From: Mesorhabditis belari | Lineage: Eukaryota > Nematoda > Chromadorea > Rhabditida > Rhabditidae | Direction of reading: 5' to 3' | Assembly (NCBI GenBank): GCA_958450365.1 | Contig: CAUEEP010000878.1 | Span: forward strand, 186,001-250,000 | DNA length: 64,000 nt | Part shown: piece by piece, positions 24,781 to 36,501 of the stretch | Layout of the letters: every line of letters starts with the position of its first letter | Position numbering within the stretch: the first letter of the stretch is position 1 | The notes under the pieces: generated by a model | What the model was told of the DNA's origin: nothing | Database searches by the model: none | Seen by the model: only the letters and a program-made list of their open reading frames with translations | Position numbers and translations under genes: made by a program

Positions 24781-24958
24781 CCATTTTGGAGAGGAGATTC
24801 GCAGCTTTCAAATATATAATAATCATTCATTGTCTCCGTGTGTGCATTGTTCAAATTCTTTTTCAAAACGTGATAATCTTGGAAATTCACAAGTTTATTT
24901 TTACCTTAAACATTGCATATCAAAAGTTTCCTCAATGATTTTTGCAAGCTTTTCTTAC

Positions 24959-25077
24959 AAAATCTCCAAGATTCTCCGGTTGATCGAAGACCGCAATTCC
25001 TTGTAGCGAAATTGGGTTTCTGTCTTTGCATTTAAATCCAAAGAAGATGGATGGGATTCTCGAGAAAAAAGACTCCA
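24959..25077 (-). CDS. Possible orphan exon
   Basis: From a CTTTTAG acceptor (exon base 25077) to an excellent GATTTT|GTAAGA donor (exon base 24959), one frame is open for 39 codons. It is protein-like, containing FFGFKCKDRNPISLQ. No partner exons were found, so this is either part of an unrecognised gene or an exon relic. Confidence 0.3.
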
Positions 25078-25129
25078 CTAAAAGATGGACGTTTTCCCAC
25101 GTGTTGGGTATTCTAGCGAAATGACGTTC

Positions 25130-26750
25130 CACTGTCCTTCAAGTGGTTTCTTCGAATTTTTCCCTTTACCTGCTCAAAGCCAGGATTTCTATCCCTTTTC
25201 TCTAAACGCTTTGAACAAGTGAAATGCGTCATATTTCGTGGGAATTGAAGATGTCTCATAAAGCATTTTTTGGACCGTTTCTGACTTGTTCTATTACTTG
25301 CATCGTTTTCTGCAGGCGCTTGAATCTTTAGCTTGCCTTCATTTTGTAATTTTACGTACTTATTTTACCTTTCTTTCCTCGTATCCACAGTTATTCCCAA
25401 AGCAACAATTTTTCCGAGCCAGACCAAACCAAAAAGGGAAAGGCAACAGTAGGAGGTGACCAAATGAGATAAGCTATAGACCATTCGACGCAGAATTTCA
25501 CGCTGATGCCGAATCTGCTTTCCGTTTTTGCAAAATGACACTCTATCAAAAGTTATAAGCGTGAAAAGCTTTGTATGGGATGGCTTTCTATAAATGTGTT
25601 ATACGTGTTTAAAGTTCTAGGGTGAAGATGCGAAAATTTGAAGCCGAATAGAAATGCCTTTAAAAGGGTTCTCTCACTGGTCTTGAACGTGACTTGATGG
25701 TATAGCGGATGAAACGCTTGCATACAAAACGAGCGCTCCTTTTTTTTTGCTCGAGTTCGATTCCTTTATAATTTGCAAGGCAGGTTTGCCTTTTGAAAAT
25801 GGTCCAAAATGTCCTTGAGTCTGCCAGAAACCAGAACTGGAGCTGATCTCGAGTCTGGCTTACAAGATCACAAGTTCTAGCCCGGTTCTCTTGATTCTAA
25901 CCTGGCCTAGACTTATCTCCAGATCTGTCTTGCAGAGAAAACTTTTTGATCTTTAAAGATTTCAAGAAACTAACAATTTTATCTCTAATCAGTTTTCGCT
26001 TAAATTGAAGCTAGTTTTGTATAAAGCACCTTGATCTAAACACTTCTAAATCCTTCTAAATCCTCAAAAAGTTCACTCCAAAGCTATAGATTAAGTTTAA
26101 AGAAATTTGGAAGCAATTCGTGAATTGCGGGGGAAGTTTTAAGTGAAGAAAAAGAAGAAGAAGGGAAATGGCTCGGGTTTCCCCGTTTCCCCGTTTGCCA
26201 GTCCCTTCTCCCATGAGGGTGCTTCTCCCCTGTCGCTTTTTTTCCGCTTCAGAGTTTTCCCCACCAAGAGCCCCTTGAGGCCTTAATTTCCGTGCGGAGA
26301 TTCGTTTTTCCATCCATAATCAGAACGAGATCTCGAGAGTTTGTTGAGAAATCTTGTTGATTTGGTTTTGGAAGATTTAATTGCTAAAGATCGATTTGCC
26401 AAAGCTCTTTTAATTTCCACATTGCAGCTTTTATCTCACTTCAATTTAGAAAGACAAGGCTAAAATTTGTTGCAAGCTTAAATAATTTTCGATTTTCAAC
26501 CAAGCGCTACAGCAAATTTGACTCTAATCAATGTAAATCAATGTAAAGCTCAAGAGTGTTTTGGTTTTAAATTTTGTGAATTTCGTATCTAGTAGAATTT
26601 ACTGGATTGAATTGTTAATGATTTGGGAATTCCATTTTTTACCCAAAGGTTTCAAAAGACCAAAACTTTCAGTCAAAAGCATTCGTTATGACTTTAATTT
26701 GGTTGACTTGGTTTTCCTTTCTCTTCTCCCTTATATTTCCTCTTTCTTCT
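25130..26750. other. Mostly empty intergenic stretch
   Basis: No supported protein gene. It contains a tRNA-like relic (about 25690-25780) and a C-rich block near 26190-26270 whose long frames are compositional. Confidence 0.45.
25690..25780 (+). pseudogene. tRNA-like relic
   Basis: A-box-like TGATGGTATAGCGGATGAAA and B-box-like CGAGTTCGATTCC, separated by an expanded region containing a T9 run that would terminate Pol III early. Confidence 0.35.
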
Positions 26751-26756
26751 CCGGCA

Positions 26757-26825
26757 AGAAGATGCCGGATAGCTCAGCGGTTAGAGCATCTGCCCGGAAA
26801 GCAAAAGGTCCCCTCTCTGAATAGA
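26757..26825 (+). pseudogene. tRNA-like 5' half
   Basis: The A box is strong (ATAGCTCAGCGGTTAGAGCA). The region where a T-arm should lie has no GGTTCRANNCC, so the gene is truncated. Confidence 0.45.
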
Positions 26826-26999
26826 TTTCTTTGCCATTGCATACTTTACATTATTACTTTACTGGTTGATTTACTGGACTTGGTCTGGCAATTGTGATCT
26901 AACCAAAGAACATCACTAATTCTTGACAAGTCAAGTGATTTTCCAACCGGGCCCATAACCAAACCTGAAGGTCCATGCCTGTTTTTAGGCATTGATCTG

Positions 27000-27250
27000 A
27001 CTTAAATGCTCTTTACCAGGCTAAGCCTAGAGACTTGAGCCTAGCCTGCAAGCCAGGCCAAGGCCGGGCTTCTAGCTTTGTCCTGGCTTAGGACCTAGCC
27101 CTAGCCTCGCCTAGCCTAGCCCTAGTCTGGCCTATCCTAGCCCTAGCCTTGCCTAGCTTAGCCCTAGCCTAGCCTATCCTAGCCCTAGCCTTGCCTAGCC
27201 CTAGCTCTAGCCTTGCCTAGCCTAGCCCCAGCCTTGCCTAGCCTAATCTT
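27000..27250. repeat. CCTAGCCCTAG-type degenerate repeat
   Basis: Irregular repeats of CCTAGCC, CCTAGCCTTG and CTATCCTAGCC, with a smaller block at about 27535-27620. The irregular spacing and variants argue against a telomeric array. Confidence 0.8.
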
Positions 27251-27751
27251 GAAAAACTGCCCAAGTCCACTAACAAAACACCAATCTATTTACACTTCCA
27301 TCAACTTCAATCCTTTGATCTCATCAACAATGTCAACTCAAATGGCTTAGTGAGTTTTTCTTTTGTTCTTTTAGGGGTCCTTAGTTAGGCCAAGAGCCTC
27401 CTCTCTGCATTTTCCTCCTTTCCCCTCCATACTTATAAATTATTCGATCTGCCCATTGAATGGCCGTCTCTTCATCAAAGAAAATTTCTTTTTCTCCGCA
27501 TGTTACGAGTTTTGCTGATTAAAATTTCTCTTTGAAAGTGCCTAGAGACTTGAGCCTAGCTTTTAGCTTTGTCCTGGCTTAGGACTTGGCCCTAGCCTCG
27601 CCTAGCCTAGCCCTAGCTTGTGCATCTATTGTTATTGCTTTAGTTACAGTTATGTAAAAATTGAGCTTTCATTTATTAAATCTTAAGTGTTCTTTGAATT
27701 GGTTGTGAATTTTACTTAATCTTTTGTGATAGCGTTGCAAAATTTCAGGAA

Positions 27752-30700
27752 ATGGTTGAAGATGAGGTAAAAAAGATTGCGATTCGAGGAAATGCATCGG
27801 GAATTCTTGGCTTTCGTTTGGTCGGCAGCCGACACTCCGGTGTCTTCGTCTATAGTATTCAAGATGAGCATAAACATGTGAAATTTTCGATTTATTGTTA
27901 AACGTTCACCGTAATGATCGGATTTTTAGCATTTTCAGTGTATTTTTTTCAGCAAAATGGTTTGGAGATCGGAGATCGACTCTTACAATGCGACAAAGTG
28001 CCATTGCAAGGAAGAGCGCCTGAACAGGTAACTTTTATTAAACAAACAATTGCAAATATTGTTAATTTCTTTGCTTACACTAAAGATTTACTTAAACTTT
28101 GGATATTTTACAGAAGCTTTTATGGAAAACTATCGGTTTTGGTTGAATTTCTTTTGAGATCCAACCTTGCAAACTTGACCTCTGTTTTTGAAGCTCGGCC
28201 CCTGTTTAGCTGATTTTCCAGAGCTCATATCTTGATAATCATATCGTATTTTTCGAAATCTGAAACTATTAAGAGAATATTTGAAGTTTTTATTGCTTAA
28301 AATGTAAAAAAGCGAAATCAAAATACTCATTAGAGAATATTTTGCATGTATAAAGGAACTATAAAGGACCTTTAAAGGAACCAAATAGGAACTACAAAGG
28401 AGCTATAAAGGAGCTATAAAGGAGCTATAAAGGAGCTATAAAGGAGCTATAAAGGAACTATAAAGGAACTTTAAAGGAACCAAATAGGAACTACAAAGGA
28501 GCTATAAAGGAGAAAAATTCAACTTTTAACTTTCTCGTTTTTTCGAAAAGTTCGATTTTAAAAAAATCTGTTAGATGGATTTTCAAATGGTTATCATATT
28601 CGGATTCAGCGCAAAATTCTGAGTTTATTGTTAATTTAAACAAGAAATTTGATCAGAAATTTGGTCAGAAATTTGGTCAGAGGTCAGAGGTCAGAAATTT
28701 GTTCAGAGTTCGGATGTGTTGTTCAGATTATTGAAAGGTTTCTATTAAATTTCTAACTTTGACAAAGCATATTGGCTCTGAAAAACAATATTAGATCTTC
28801 AAGTTTGAAGAATGAGATTATCTACGTGAAGATTTATATCAAATTAAAATGTGAATTTAATTTTTGTAATCAACTGTGATTTTTTTTTTCAGGTAGCCTC
28901 AATTCTCCGTTTTTCTCTCAACCGTTCGAATCACATTTTTGTAATTGTAAAACGCGAGAATTCGATTCGAGAAACCCTCGAAAAAGCTCGACAACGAGCG
29001 AATAAAGAAAACGAATTAGCGGAGAGATTTGAGGAAAATGATGAGGTGGGTGATTTCATGAAAACAAAGAAATTGAGAGTTTTTGGTTAAACTGGGGGAT
29101 CGAGAAGTAAATGAAAGTTTTTCTGAATTAAATTTTGATCTTTTAGATAATCTAACAAGTCTACCAAATAAAAACGTTCATTAAATAAATGTTTAGAGAG
29201 CAAAATTGTTTCAAATGGTATAATAAAGTAGTTACAAAAGTTCCGATGTTGAAAATTGATTTATAGGGTACGTGAAGTTCTTCCCCCTCCTAAAAGACCA
29301 CTTTTACAATGTTTTATGAGCTTTCCAAGACTCTAATTGTATTGGTGCTTTAATTATTGATAAAACAAAAACTAAATAGCGGTTATCAAGAATTAGTACT
29401 CAACCTGATAACTTCTGCTTCTGAACTTATGCATTCTTTAATGCAAAAACTTACCATTCCATTTCTTTAATCGATAATGTGAAAGTTAAACCCACAAAAT
29501 CCTAATGTGTAGATAATCATCAAATACTTGATATAAATATTTCAGGATTCCGATGAGCCGAGCAGTTCATGGAGAGGCTCATCCGAGGATTTTTCGATGA
29601 GAGAAATCACTCCTCCATCTTCTTTTCTCTCCACATCTTTCCATTACGATTCCCAGACATCACCGATGCGAATTGTAAGCGGATTATAAAGTGTTTATTG
29701 AAAAATTTCAAAAATTGTCTGAAATAGTGATTTCACTAGTCTATTTATTCGTTTTCACTATCTGGACTAGTTGATTCGAGAACGAATCTGTTCTTGGAGA
29801 ACTTGAATACTTCATTGTTTCTAGAGATCGGAGATTTCTGGTGATTATTTCAAGTATTAAACTCTAAGATGAAAATGGCAAGTCTAACGGTATTTAAGTT
29901 TCTTTTTGCAGTTCTTAAAAGCTTGATTTACTTGAGCAATTCTGACTACCGTATTTTCTCTAATGGTAGTGCACCCCGGCGTGACTCTTTTGCCGAGTTG
30001 GTCACTCTTTTACGGTTTCCAAGCTTTTGCAAAAGCTCAACACTCTAATCCCCAACTAGATCCCATCGTCAGCTACATTTTCCGACCCCACATCGATAGG
30101 TTCTGAAAGCGGTTCTCGAGATTTCGAGAAATTTAGGCGACACTCAGGGTGCACTACTATTAGAGAAAATACGGTATTATCGATCGCCGATAGTTAGCAT
30201 CCCATTCAGCTTTGTAGTCAATAACAAAAATTGCTCTTTAATTCAAAAAATAAAAAAGAAACGTACTAATTATCTTACTAAACTAATTATCAGCATACTT
30301 TCCCCAGAATAGCAGCTTATTCATAAAAATTAAATCACCCATTTGTAAGCCTGTCATTAGACAAGAAAAAATGGTCAACAAGTCTGGCCAATTATTTCAA
30401 ATTTGTCCGATAGTCAAATCACTTTATTGAAGCTCAGCTTTACGACTTTAAATGGTAATATTACAACGGTTTTTATATATAATCTTCATCATCTTTAGAA
30501 GCGACGAATGGTGAAATCGTTTACAACTGAGGATCGGGTGTTGTTGATAACTTGTAACGCCGATCAGGAATACAGGTGTGCAGAATAATAATACAGTTAA
30601 AGCTTAGCTATAGCAGAAAATAACATTCACCCAGTCTGCGGTGGTCCAACTTTGAGTAGGTTCAACAGGTCCATACTTCTTCGCAAACTCGAGACGGGTA

Positions 30701-31871
30701 TTCCTGTGCCTGGCAACCATTAAATGCTTCTTAGCGGCACGTCTTGTCATCAATCCAGCACGAATCAGGCTCACTGTCATTCGATTGATATCCTTACCGA
30801 ATTGTTGCTTCATGAGTCGGAATCCGTCTGAGGGATTGCGATTTGGGTCCTTCTTGGAAAACACGAGTGCTTTGTCTTCTTGAGTTGTTGTGACAGGTGG
30901 GCGGCCGGTTTTTGCGGCTCGGTAAAAGTACCCGGCTAATTTTGCTTTTGTAAACAAGCGTTTCACCTTCCTTTCTCCACACTTGAACTGCTCGTCCACA
31001 TCTTTCACTGACATCATCTGTGCTCGGCCACACCTTTCACTGACATTATCTGCTGCTCGGCCACATCTTTCACTTTCCCTGGCTTCAACGATTTTCTTCT
31101 TGTCCGGGGTCAACAAATATCCAATTAAAGACATCCTAAAATAAAAAAGACTAGCGAGAAGTTAAAAAAAACACTTAAAAAACGCAAAATTTTAAAAAAA
31201 GGCCAATACTTTTGTGCATTTCTTTTAGAGTAAGCGTTAGCAAATGTATTTTATTGGTTTATAGAAAATTTTTTGGGTTTCTGGCTATGCAATCATGAAA
31301 CTAGAGAAAAAGCTCTAGCTAAAACTTGCGCATTTTGAAATTCATAGAAATTTATAGAGTAAAAAAGATTTACAATCACTGGGGAGCAAAACTTTTTTTG
31401 CGTGACTGTACGAACGAAAAAGCCCATTTCGTTATAGAGAAATTTTGGCTAATTGGGGTTTCGCTATATGAAACTTTAACTAACTAACATAAAACCGAGT
31501 TAATCTTTAAAAATTTCTATTTAGAAATAAGATAGTTAATCGATAGCTAAAATACGATAGTTAATCCACATTTGTACAGAACGCTTGGCCTTTGCGAACG
31601 TGAGGATTTCGAAATCGACTTCTCGTCGGGGAAATTCCAATGCCCGATTTGCTTCAAATATACAGATTTGGTAATTTTTAAAATTGAATTCTATAGGCTT
31701 AAGCTTATTGGGTTTTTAATCCATCATTTATTATCCTTATTAGCTTTGATTTGATTGATTTGATCCTTTGATTTTGTTCAAAAGTCATTAAAATGTTTAG
31801 AAAAAGCTTCATCGTTTACGGCACATGTGGACACTGTCCGCGAGAAGATTCCTCCCATTCTCCTTTTCTGA
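27752..31871 (+). CDS. PDZ-domain protein, 7-exon model (~245 aa)
   Basis: Exons: 27752-27877, 27953-28027, 28893-29045, 29546-29674, 30499-30575, 31580-31670 and 31785-31871. All phases join. The ATG follows TTTCAG|GAA, suggesting trans-splicing. A PDZ domain occupies about residues 6-89. It has a carboxylate-binding-loop-like GILGFRLVG, SGVFVYSI, and NGLEIGDRLLQCDKVPLQG with the usual GD. An acidic/basic helical stretch and a Ser-rich linker follow. Later exons encode a CPIC motif (KFQCPICFKYTDL). PDZ domains bind C-terminal peptides in scaffolds. The last acceptor (TTCAAAAG) is weak, and an alternative end after exon 4 (29912-29926, adding FLKA) is possible. Exon 5's donor lies in a transposon end. 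The orthologue is unknown. Confidence 0.7.
28376..28515. repeat. 11-12 bp tandem repeat GGAGCTATAAA
   Basis: About eleven copies of AAAGGAGCTAT with AAAGGAACTAT and AAATAGGAACTAC variants, in the second intron of the PDZ gene. Confidence 0.9.
29947..30176. mobile_element. Foldback MITE, TACCGTA family, copy A
   Basis: A 230-bp element. The left end TACCGTATTTTCTCTAATGG and the right end read inward differ at only about one base over roughly 28 bases. It lies in the intron between exons 4 and 5 of the PDZ gene. One solo right end with the same sequence occurs at 40851-40877. Confidence 0.85.
30573..31408 (-). mobile_element. Internally deleted Tc1-like transposon
   Basis: Flanked by TA (30571-30572 and 31409-31410). 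The ends CAGGTGTGCAGAATAATAA and CAGTCACGCAAAAAAAGTT (read inward) agree at about 11 of 19 positions. The minus-strand frame 31134-30604 encodes a transposase N-terminus with KRLFTKAKLAGYF and GRPPVTTTQEDK, then LMVARHRNTRLEFAKKYG. This is the Tc1 HTH region running into the start of the catalytic core, and the DDE remainder is missing. A short duplicated CGRA motif occurs near its start. Confidence 0.8.
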
Positions 31872-31924
31872 TTATGCAATTTTATAAAACAATACAAAGT
31901 TTTCAAGATTTTGAGAATAAATCT

Positions 31925-34569
31925 TTATTTCTCTTCACCGAGCAAAAGCTTTTCAACGATTTTCTCTTTAATCTCCGTCTCGGTCTTTTTCCATTTCGTG
32001 CGACGATTTTGAAACCAAATCTTTACCTAAATTCTAATTTTTAAACAAAAACTTTCAGAAAACAAATAGTTTAAAGTTATTTCTAGATAGCTAGATCTCC
32101 TTTTGTATTACAGATTGCGATTAGCAATCTGGAAAAGTTGTTGAAGCTAGGGTTTTTGTTTGAAAGATTTATAAAAGATACAACGAAACTACAGGGTAAT
32201 CAAAAAGTTTCCGCAGACTTTACAAAAGATCCATTTTTCAGCTAAAACCCAGATCGAAAGAAGAATCGAAATACATAGTATTAGGTGTGTGAAAAAGTAA
32301 TCCACGTTTTTTATTTTTATCTGATGAGAAGACGCTGTCTTCCCGAAAACCCTCGTTCAACCTCTTCAGAAATAGGCCTTACAATAAATTGTGATGGGTC
32401 AATCGTAAGGAAACGCTTGAATGCCATGAATTTTATCAAAATTTATCAAAAAGTTGGACAAATGATACCGCATGAATGACCACATGTCTCTTTACAGACT
32501 CGACAAAAAATCCAGAGTGTTGGTTGGGAGGTTTTACTACATCCACCTTATAGTCCAGACCTTTCTCCATCTGATTATTATTTATTTTTGTCTCTGTATA
32601 ACTTTTTGGCCAATAAACGGTTCAATTCCGAAGAAGATGTCAAAACCGAGGTTGATCTTTTCTTCGCCTCTAAGGACCAAGATTTTTATGATCGTGGAAT
32701 GTCTTTACTTGTAGAACGTTGGCAAAAGGTTGTTCTTTCGAATGGTGATTACTTCGTTGAATAAAAATTATTTTAACGAAACTTATGGTCTTTTATATTT
32801 AAACGTTAAAAGCGTGGATTACTTTTTCACACACCTAATATTTTGAAGCTGAAATCCTGGGAACTTTTTGATTACCCTGTATTTCAAGGATGCAACTATT
32901 GCGAAAATTCCCTGGATTGCGAGTCCGAATCGGAGCCGATTCTCAAGTAGTTTTGGCTTCACAGGATGCCGAATTTATGGCCAAATATAGCCAAATTTAA
33001 AGGCATCATTTTTCCCAGGGATTTGGGCATAATGATGTCAAAATGGAGAAACTCGTTCCGTCGCTCTTTAATACGGAAAACGATTAGCTCTATTACTTTC
33101 ACCTTCTCTTGTTTTTTGTTTGGTGATAAAGGATTGAAGTCAGAGGTGTTTAACAGTCAAGGGTTTAAGTCAAAGGCCCAATGCTTTAACAGGATGTTAT
33201 AGAAAAATAAATCCAAATTTTAGGCTTTCGGGGATCCCCAAAAATTTCGGCATAGAGTCGCGCAAGGTGGCAAACCGATCCAGGCACTCAACGTTTCTTC
33301 CCCTTTACCGATTTCTAAAGGGAAGCGCTTTATACCAAACGGGTATGCCAGGTCGCGAGCGATTACGCAGCCGAACAAAGAACACCTCGCCAGTCACTTC
33401 ATCTCATTTTCATTTTACATAAAATTTCATCAAAAAAGTTATATGTCCTGGATAATTTGATTATCGTGAGAATCGGTTCTATTTCGGTTCTCTGCTTTCA
33501 AATTCTTGCAAAATCATCAGGAAAAAAGCTTCTATAATCCGCGGCATTCTAGAAAACGGAAGTAACCAAATTTATGCTAGAGCAGTCAAAAATTCAGTAC
33601 CAAGAAGAATAAAACAGCCTAAAACTTCTGAAAGGAAAGTTTAGCTAATTGAATGGAAAAAAGTGCAGTTGGATTATACGATTCTTTTAACATTAGACTA
33701 GTTTTAATCATAAGGCAAAATTTCTCGAACCTGAGTCTCTGTAACGTTCAGCAAACGAGCCAACTCTTGTCGCTCGCTTGACGAGAGATATTTCTTTGCA
33801 TCAAACTGTCGCTCTAACTCGTATATCTGCCGTCCGGTGAATGTTGTCCTCGCCTTTTTCTTTGAAGACTTTGTACTTGTTTTTTTACTCGAAGAAATTG
33901 TAGGTTTTCCTAAAATTTGGCAAGTTTTCCTTTCAAAAATTGATCAATGACTTGATTCTGCCGTCGTTTCAATGACGCCGAGAAGCTTTTCAATTGAGAA
34001 ATCGGTGTTTTCTCTGGGGAATTCGAGGAGTATATCTAAAATTTACAAGCTCTGAAGCACTATGGTAGTTCTTTGTAAACCTAGATCGGAAAATCTATGT
34101 TAGTTTCTTTATTTCATCTAGAATACTAGGTTCTTTACGGATAACGGAGGGGGACAAGTTTTCTGGTCAATTTGCAGTCCGATTTTAAATAGGTTTTTGT
34201 GAATAGCTTTTGATAAAACAAATAGTTTCTGAAAGCTGACGTTCTAAGCTATCTAAATCTTATTAAGACTTTCTGATTTGACAAGTTTAAGGTACTTAAA
34301 AATGAGCTGCAAGTTGGCCAAAAAACTTACCCCCTCCCCCCTTTATCCGTAGAGCACTGAGTTCTGAATGAGCTCTCTTGGACGATTAGACTGGTTCAAA
34401 TCTGTTCAAAAAACAGTTCTGAAGGTACCAAATCAATAATAATAATAATCAATAAAAATAGTACCAAATAAACAGTCTGCTTGCTATGATTCTCACCTTG
34501 AAACACTGGAAGTGGAAACAAGCCGATGAAGAAGGGATTGAGGGTGGGAAATGTTGGAGACCAGTTCAT
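31925..34569 (-). CDS. NK-like homeobox protein, 145 aa, complete
   Basis: Exons: 34569-34497, 34035-33952, 33909-33731 and 32026-31925. Phases join exactly at each junction. The homeodomain is residues 69-128: [29 protein letters not shown], then [14 protein letters not shown] with Gln50 and Asn51. Residues 37-44 (FSIEKLLG) form an EH1/TN motif, known in NK and related factors to recruit Groucho corepressors. A predicted nuclear DNA-binding repressor. The sequence is closest, by memory, to NK7-like/ceh-9-like homeodomains; the orthologue is unverified. The intron between homeodomain positions 44 and 45 is a classic site and holds nested transposons. The first and last exons are very short. 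AATAAA overlaps the TAA stop. The exon 2 donor (A|GTCATT) is weak. It is convergent with the PDZ gene, 53 bp apart. Confidence 0.88.
32192..32879. mobile_element. MITE split by a nested mariner
   Basis: Outer terminal repeats CAGGGTAATCAAAAAGTT match exactly in inverted orientation, with TA outside (32190-32191 and 32880-32881). Removing the inner mariner leaves an element of only about 130 bp, so this is a small MITE that served as a target. It lies inside the homeobox intron. Confidence 0.88.
32281..32838 (+). mobile_element. Internally deleted mariner, nested
   Basis: A 558-bp element with perfect 26-bp terminal inverted repeats beginning TTAGGTGTGTGAAAAAGTAA, flanked by TA (32279-32280 and 32839-32840). 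Plus-strand frames encode an HTH remnant ([14 protein letters not shown]) and, after frameshifts, [16 protein letters not shown] and the C-terminal [15 protein letters not shown], typical of mariner DD34D transposases. Most of the catalytic domain is deleted and the reading frame is broken. Confidence 0.92.
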
Positions 34570-34609
34570 TTGGGAAAATAGAAATTGAGTGAATTTTATA
34601 GGAAGCAGT

Positions 34610-35290
34610 TGACAAATTGCAATGGAATAAGAATTTGATAATCGGTTACAGTTTGTCTTTTTTTCTCAAATTTCTCAATTCCTTTTGTCGAGCAACTGAA
34701 TAACGTGTTTAACAGGCTCATAGCCCGGATTTCGGTGTTTTTGGAAAAATCTCTAGCGCTTCGTCCAGAAGCATCCAATCAATTTATACCAAAAGAAGAA
34801 AATTCGGCAAAATCTTTAGTCTACATCATGGCTACAATGAAAGTGTTTTAAAATGAAATTCACTCGGAAAAATTTGCATTCTTATGAGAAAATTTAGGGA
34901 AACAGAGGTTTCAGACCCTTAGCCGTTATCCAGGAAACTTCTTATCGCCACCAAACAATTTTCCGTGTCAGTTTACATAGGAAATGCAATCTAAAAATTT
35001 GATTTAATGGTTGTGAAGCGAGCTAGAGGGGCTCAAAGTTGGGTAGAGGCGAAAAACAAAGTCGTGACAACCCAACTTTGACTTTGACAACCTTCCTCTA
35101 GCTTGCTCCACAAGCTTTAAATTGGATTAAAATTTGAATTTCATTGTAGCCATGATGTAGCCTGAAGATTTTGCTGAATTTTCTTCTTTGGATGTAAATT
35201 GATTGAGCGCTTCTAGACGAAGCTCTAGCGATTTTCTCAAAAAACATCGAAATCCTGGCTACGGGCTGGATGAAGTAGGTAAACGAATAT
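34610..35290. repeat. Foldback repeat upstream of homeobox gene
   Basis: Inverted arms near 34720-34850 and 35130-35275 share GCTACATCATGG-like and AAGAAGAAAATTC-like blocks at reduced identity. A shorter hairpin around 35035-35100 (GTTGGGT...ACCCAAC) lies between them. This may be an old foldback in the homeobox 5' region. Confidence 0.6.
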
Positions 35291-36480
35291 AGCATAAAAA
35301 TAGCGTAAAAAGGTAAAAAAATATCTGCAATGAGCTAAATCTGCAGTGTAAAGCTAAAAGTTGACAAATAAAGTTGGATAAATGTAGCAAGAAGGAGCTC
35401 AGAAGGCTTGACTCGAGACTCAAAGATAAAACCAAACTAAAGTCAAAAGTTGGATACAAATCAAACCCGTGGACACCGTAGTCTATTCGAAAAACCGGTC
35501 AAAAACCAAAAAGTAAATACTTAAATCCTTGATAAAACTTGTTGTGCTTACTGCTTGAAATCAAATCCCCAAACGCTTTCCTTCTTGCCTTCTTGCCTTC
35601 TTGCAGATGTCTTCTTCTTTCTCAAATAGTGTACTTGATTTGCTTTCCTTTAGAGTATCTCTTTCATTTCTTTTTCCTTCATTTTTGGTTTGCCAATCTT
35701 GCCCGATTGGGTGGCTATTTGCCTGATTTGAGGCGCCCATTTGTGCCTTTTGAGAGACGGATGAAGAGCTTTGAGATGAGAAAAGAGGGAAGAAAAGAGA
35801 AAAGGAACAGAATCGTCCCCAGCGATTACTTGTGCCCACCACTCACTCAAATCCAATCAGCATCATGTCTTCCGATTGAGAAACCCAAAAGCGAATGACT
35901 TGTGCTTCTTGAGCGTCTATAAAGCAATACAAAATGCATAAGGAAAATGTGGGACGTTTGGAGTTGACTTGTAAATTTCAGTGTCTGTTCTGAAGCCAAA
36001 ATTTCAAAACCAGGCTAATGCAGGACAAATATTAAGTATCATTTTTTATGTAAAATTAGATAAATTTTTCAAAACTTACTTAAAATCAAAAGCAAGCCAA
36101 GGAAAAAGCCAAGAAAATGGACAGATCTTGGCCCACTTCTATGCTAATTAGGTAAATGTGTTTCAGCTTGTTGGCTGAATATCTTTCAGTTCTCTCGTTT
36201 CTCTCGAAGGCTTATTATTTTTCGTTCTTCGATTCTGAGTACCTAGTTTTGGCGCTTGTTTTTGTGACTTTTAAAGTCCTATGCACTTTTTAACATACGA
36301 TTAGCTGCTTTTGAGAATACCTGATCTGTAAGTGCCTTGGCCCTATAGCGTTAAGTATCGCAAGAAGCCTTTTTATCATAATTTGATATTTAAACTCTGG
36401 AAAAACTTAGATATTCTTCAGCTCTGAACGCATTTTTATCGATGGTTTCTAACTTTTATCTCTTGCTTTGTACGTTTATA
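35291..36480. other. Intergenic, coding status unclear
   Basis: Overlapping open frames occur on both strands at 35539-35898. The minus-strand one is Ser/Lys/Glu-rich and could be an exon, but no splice partners were found. Otherwise nothing was seen. Confidence 0.35.
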
Positions 36481-36501
36481 CACCTTTTTTTCTGTTTAGA
36501 G

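Noticed and set aside
27000..27250. CCTAGCC repeats as interstitial telomere
   Set aside because: The units are irregular and do not match the TTAGGC repeat of most nematodes.
29912..29926. Short terminal exon FLKA for the PDZ gene
   Set aside because: Possible, but the longer model through 30499, 31580 and 31785 joins in phase and adds convincing coding sequence. Kept only as an alternative.
35539..35898. 119-aa plus frame and overlapping 93-aa minus frame
   Set aside because: Neither has a good start context or partner exons. The minus frame is plausible but unsupported.
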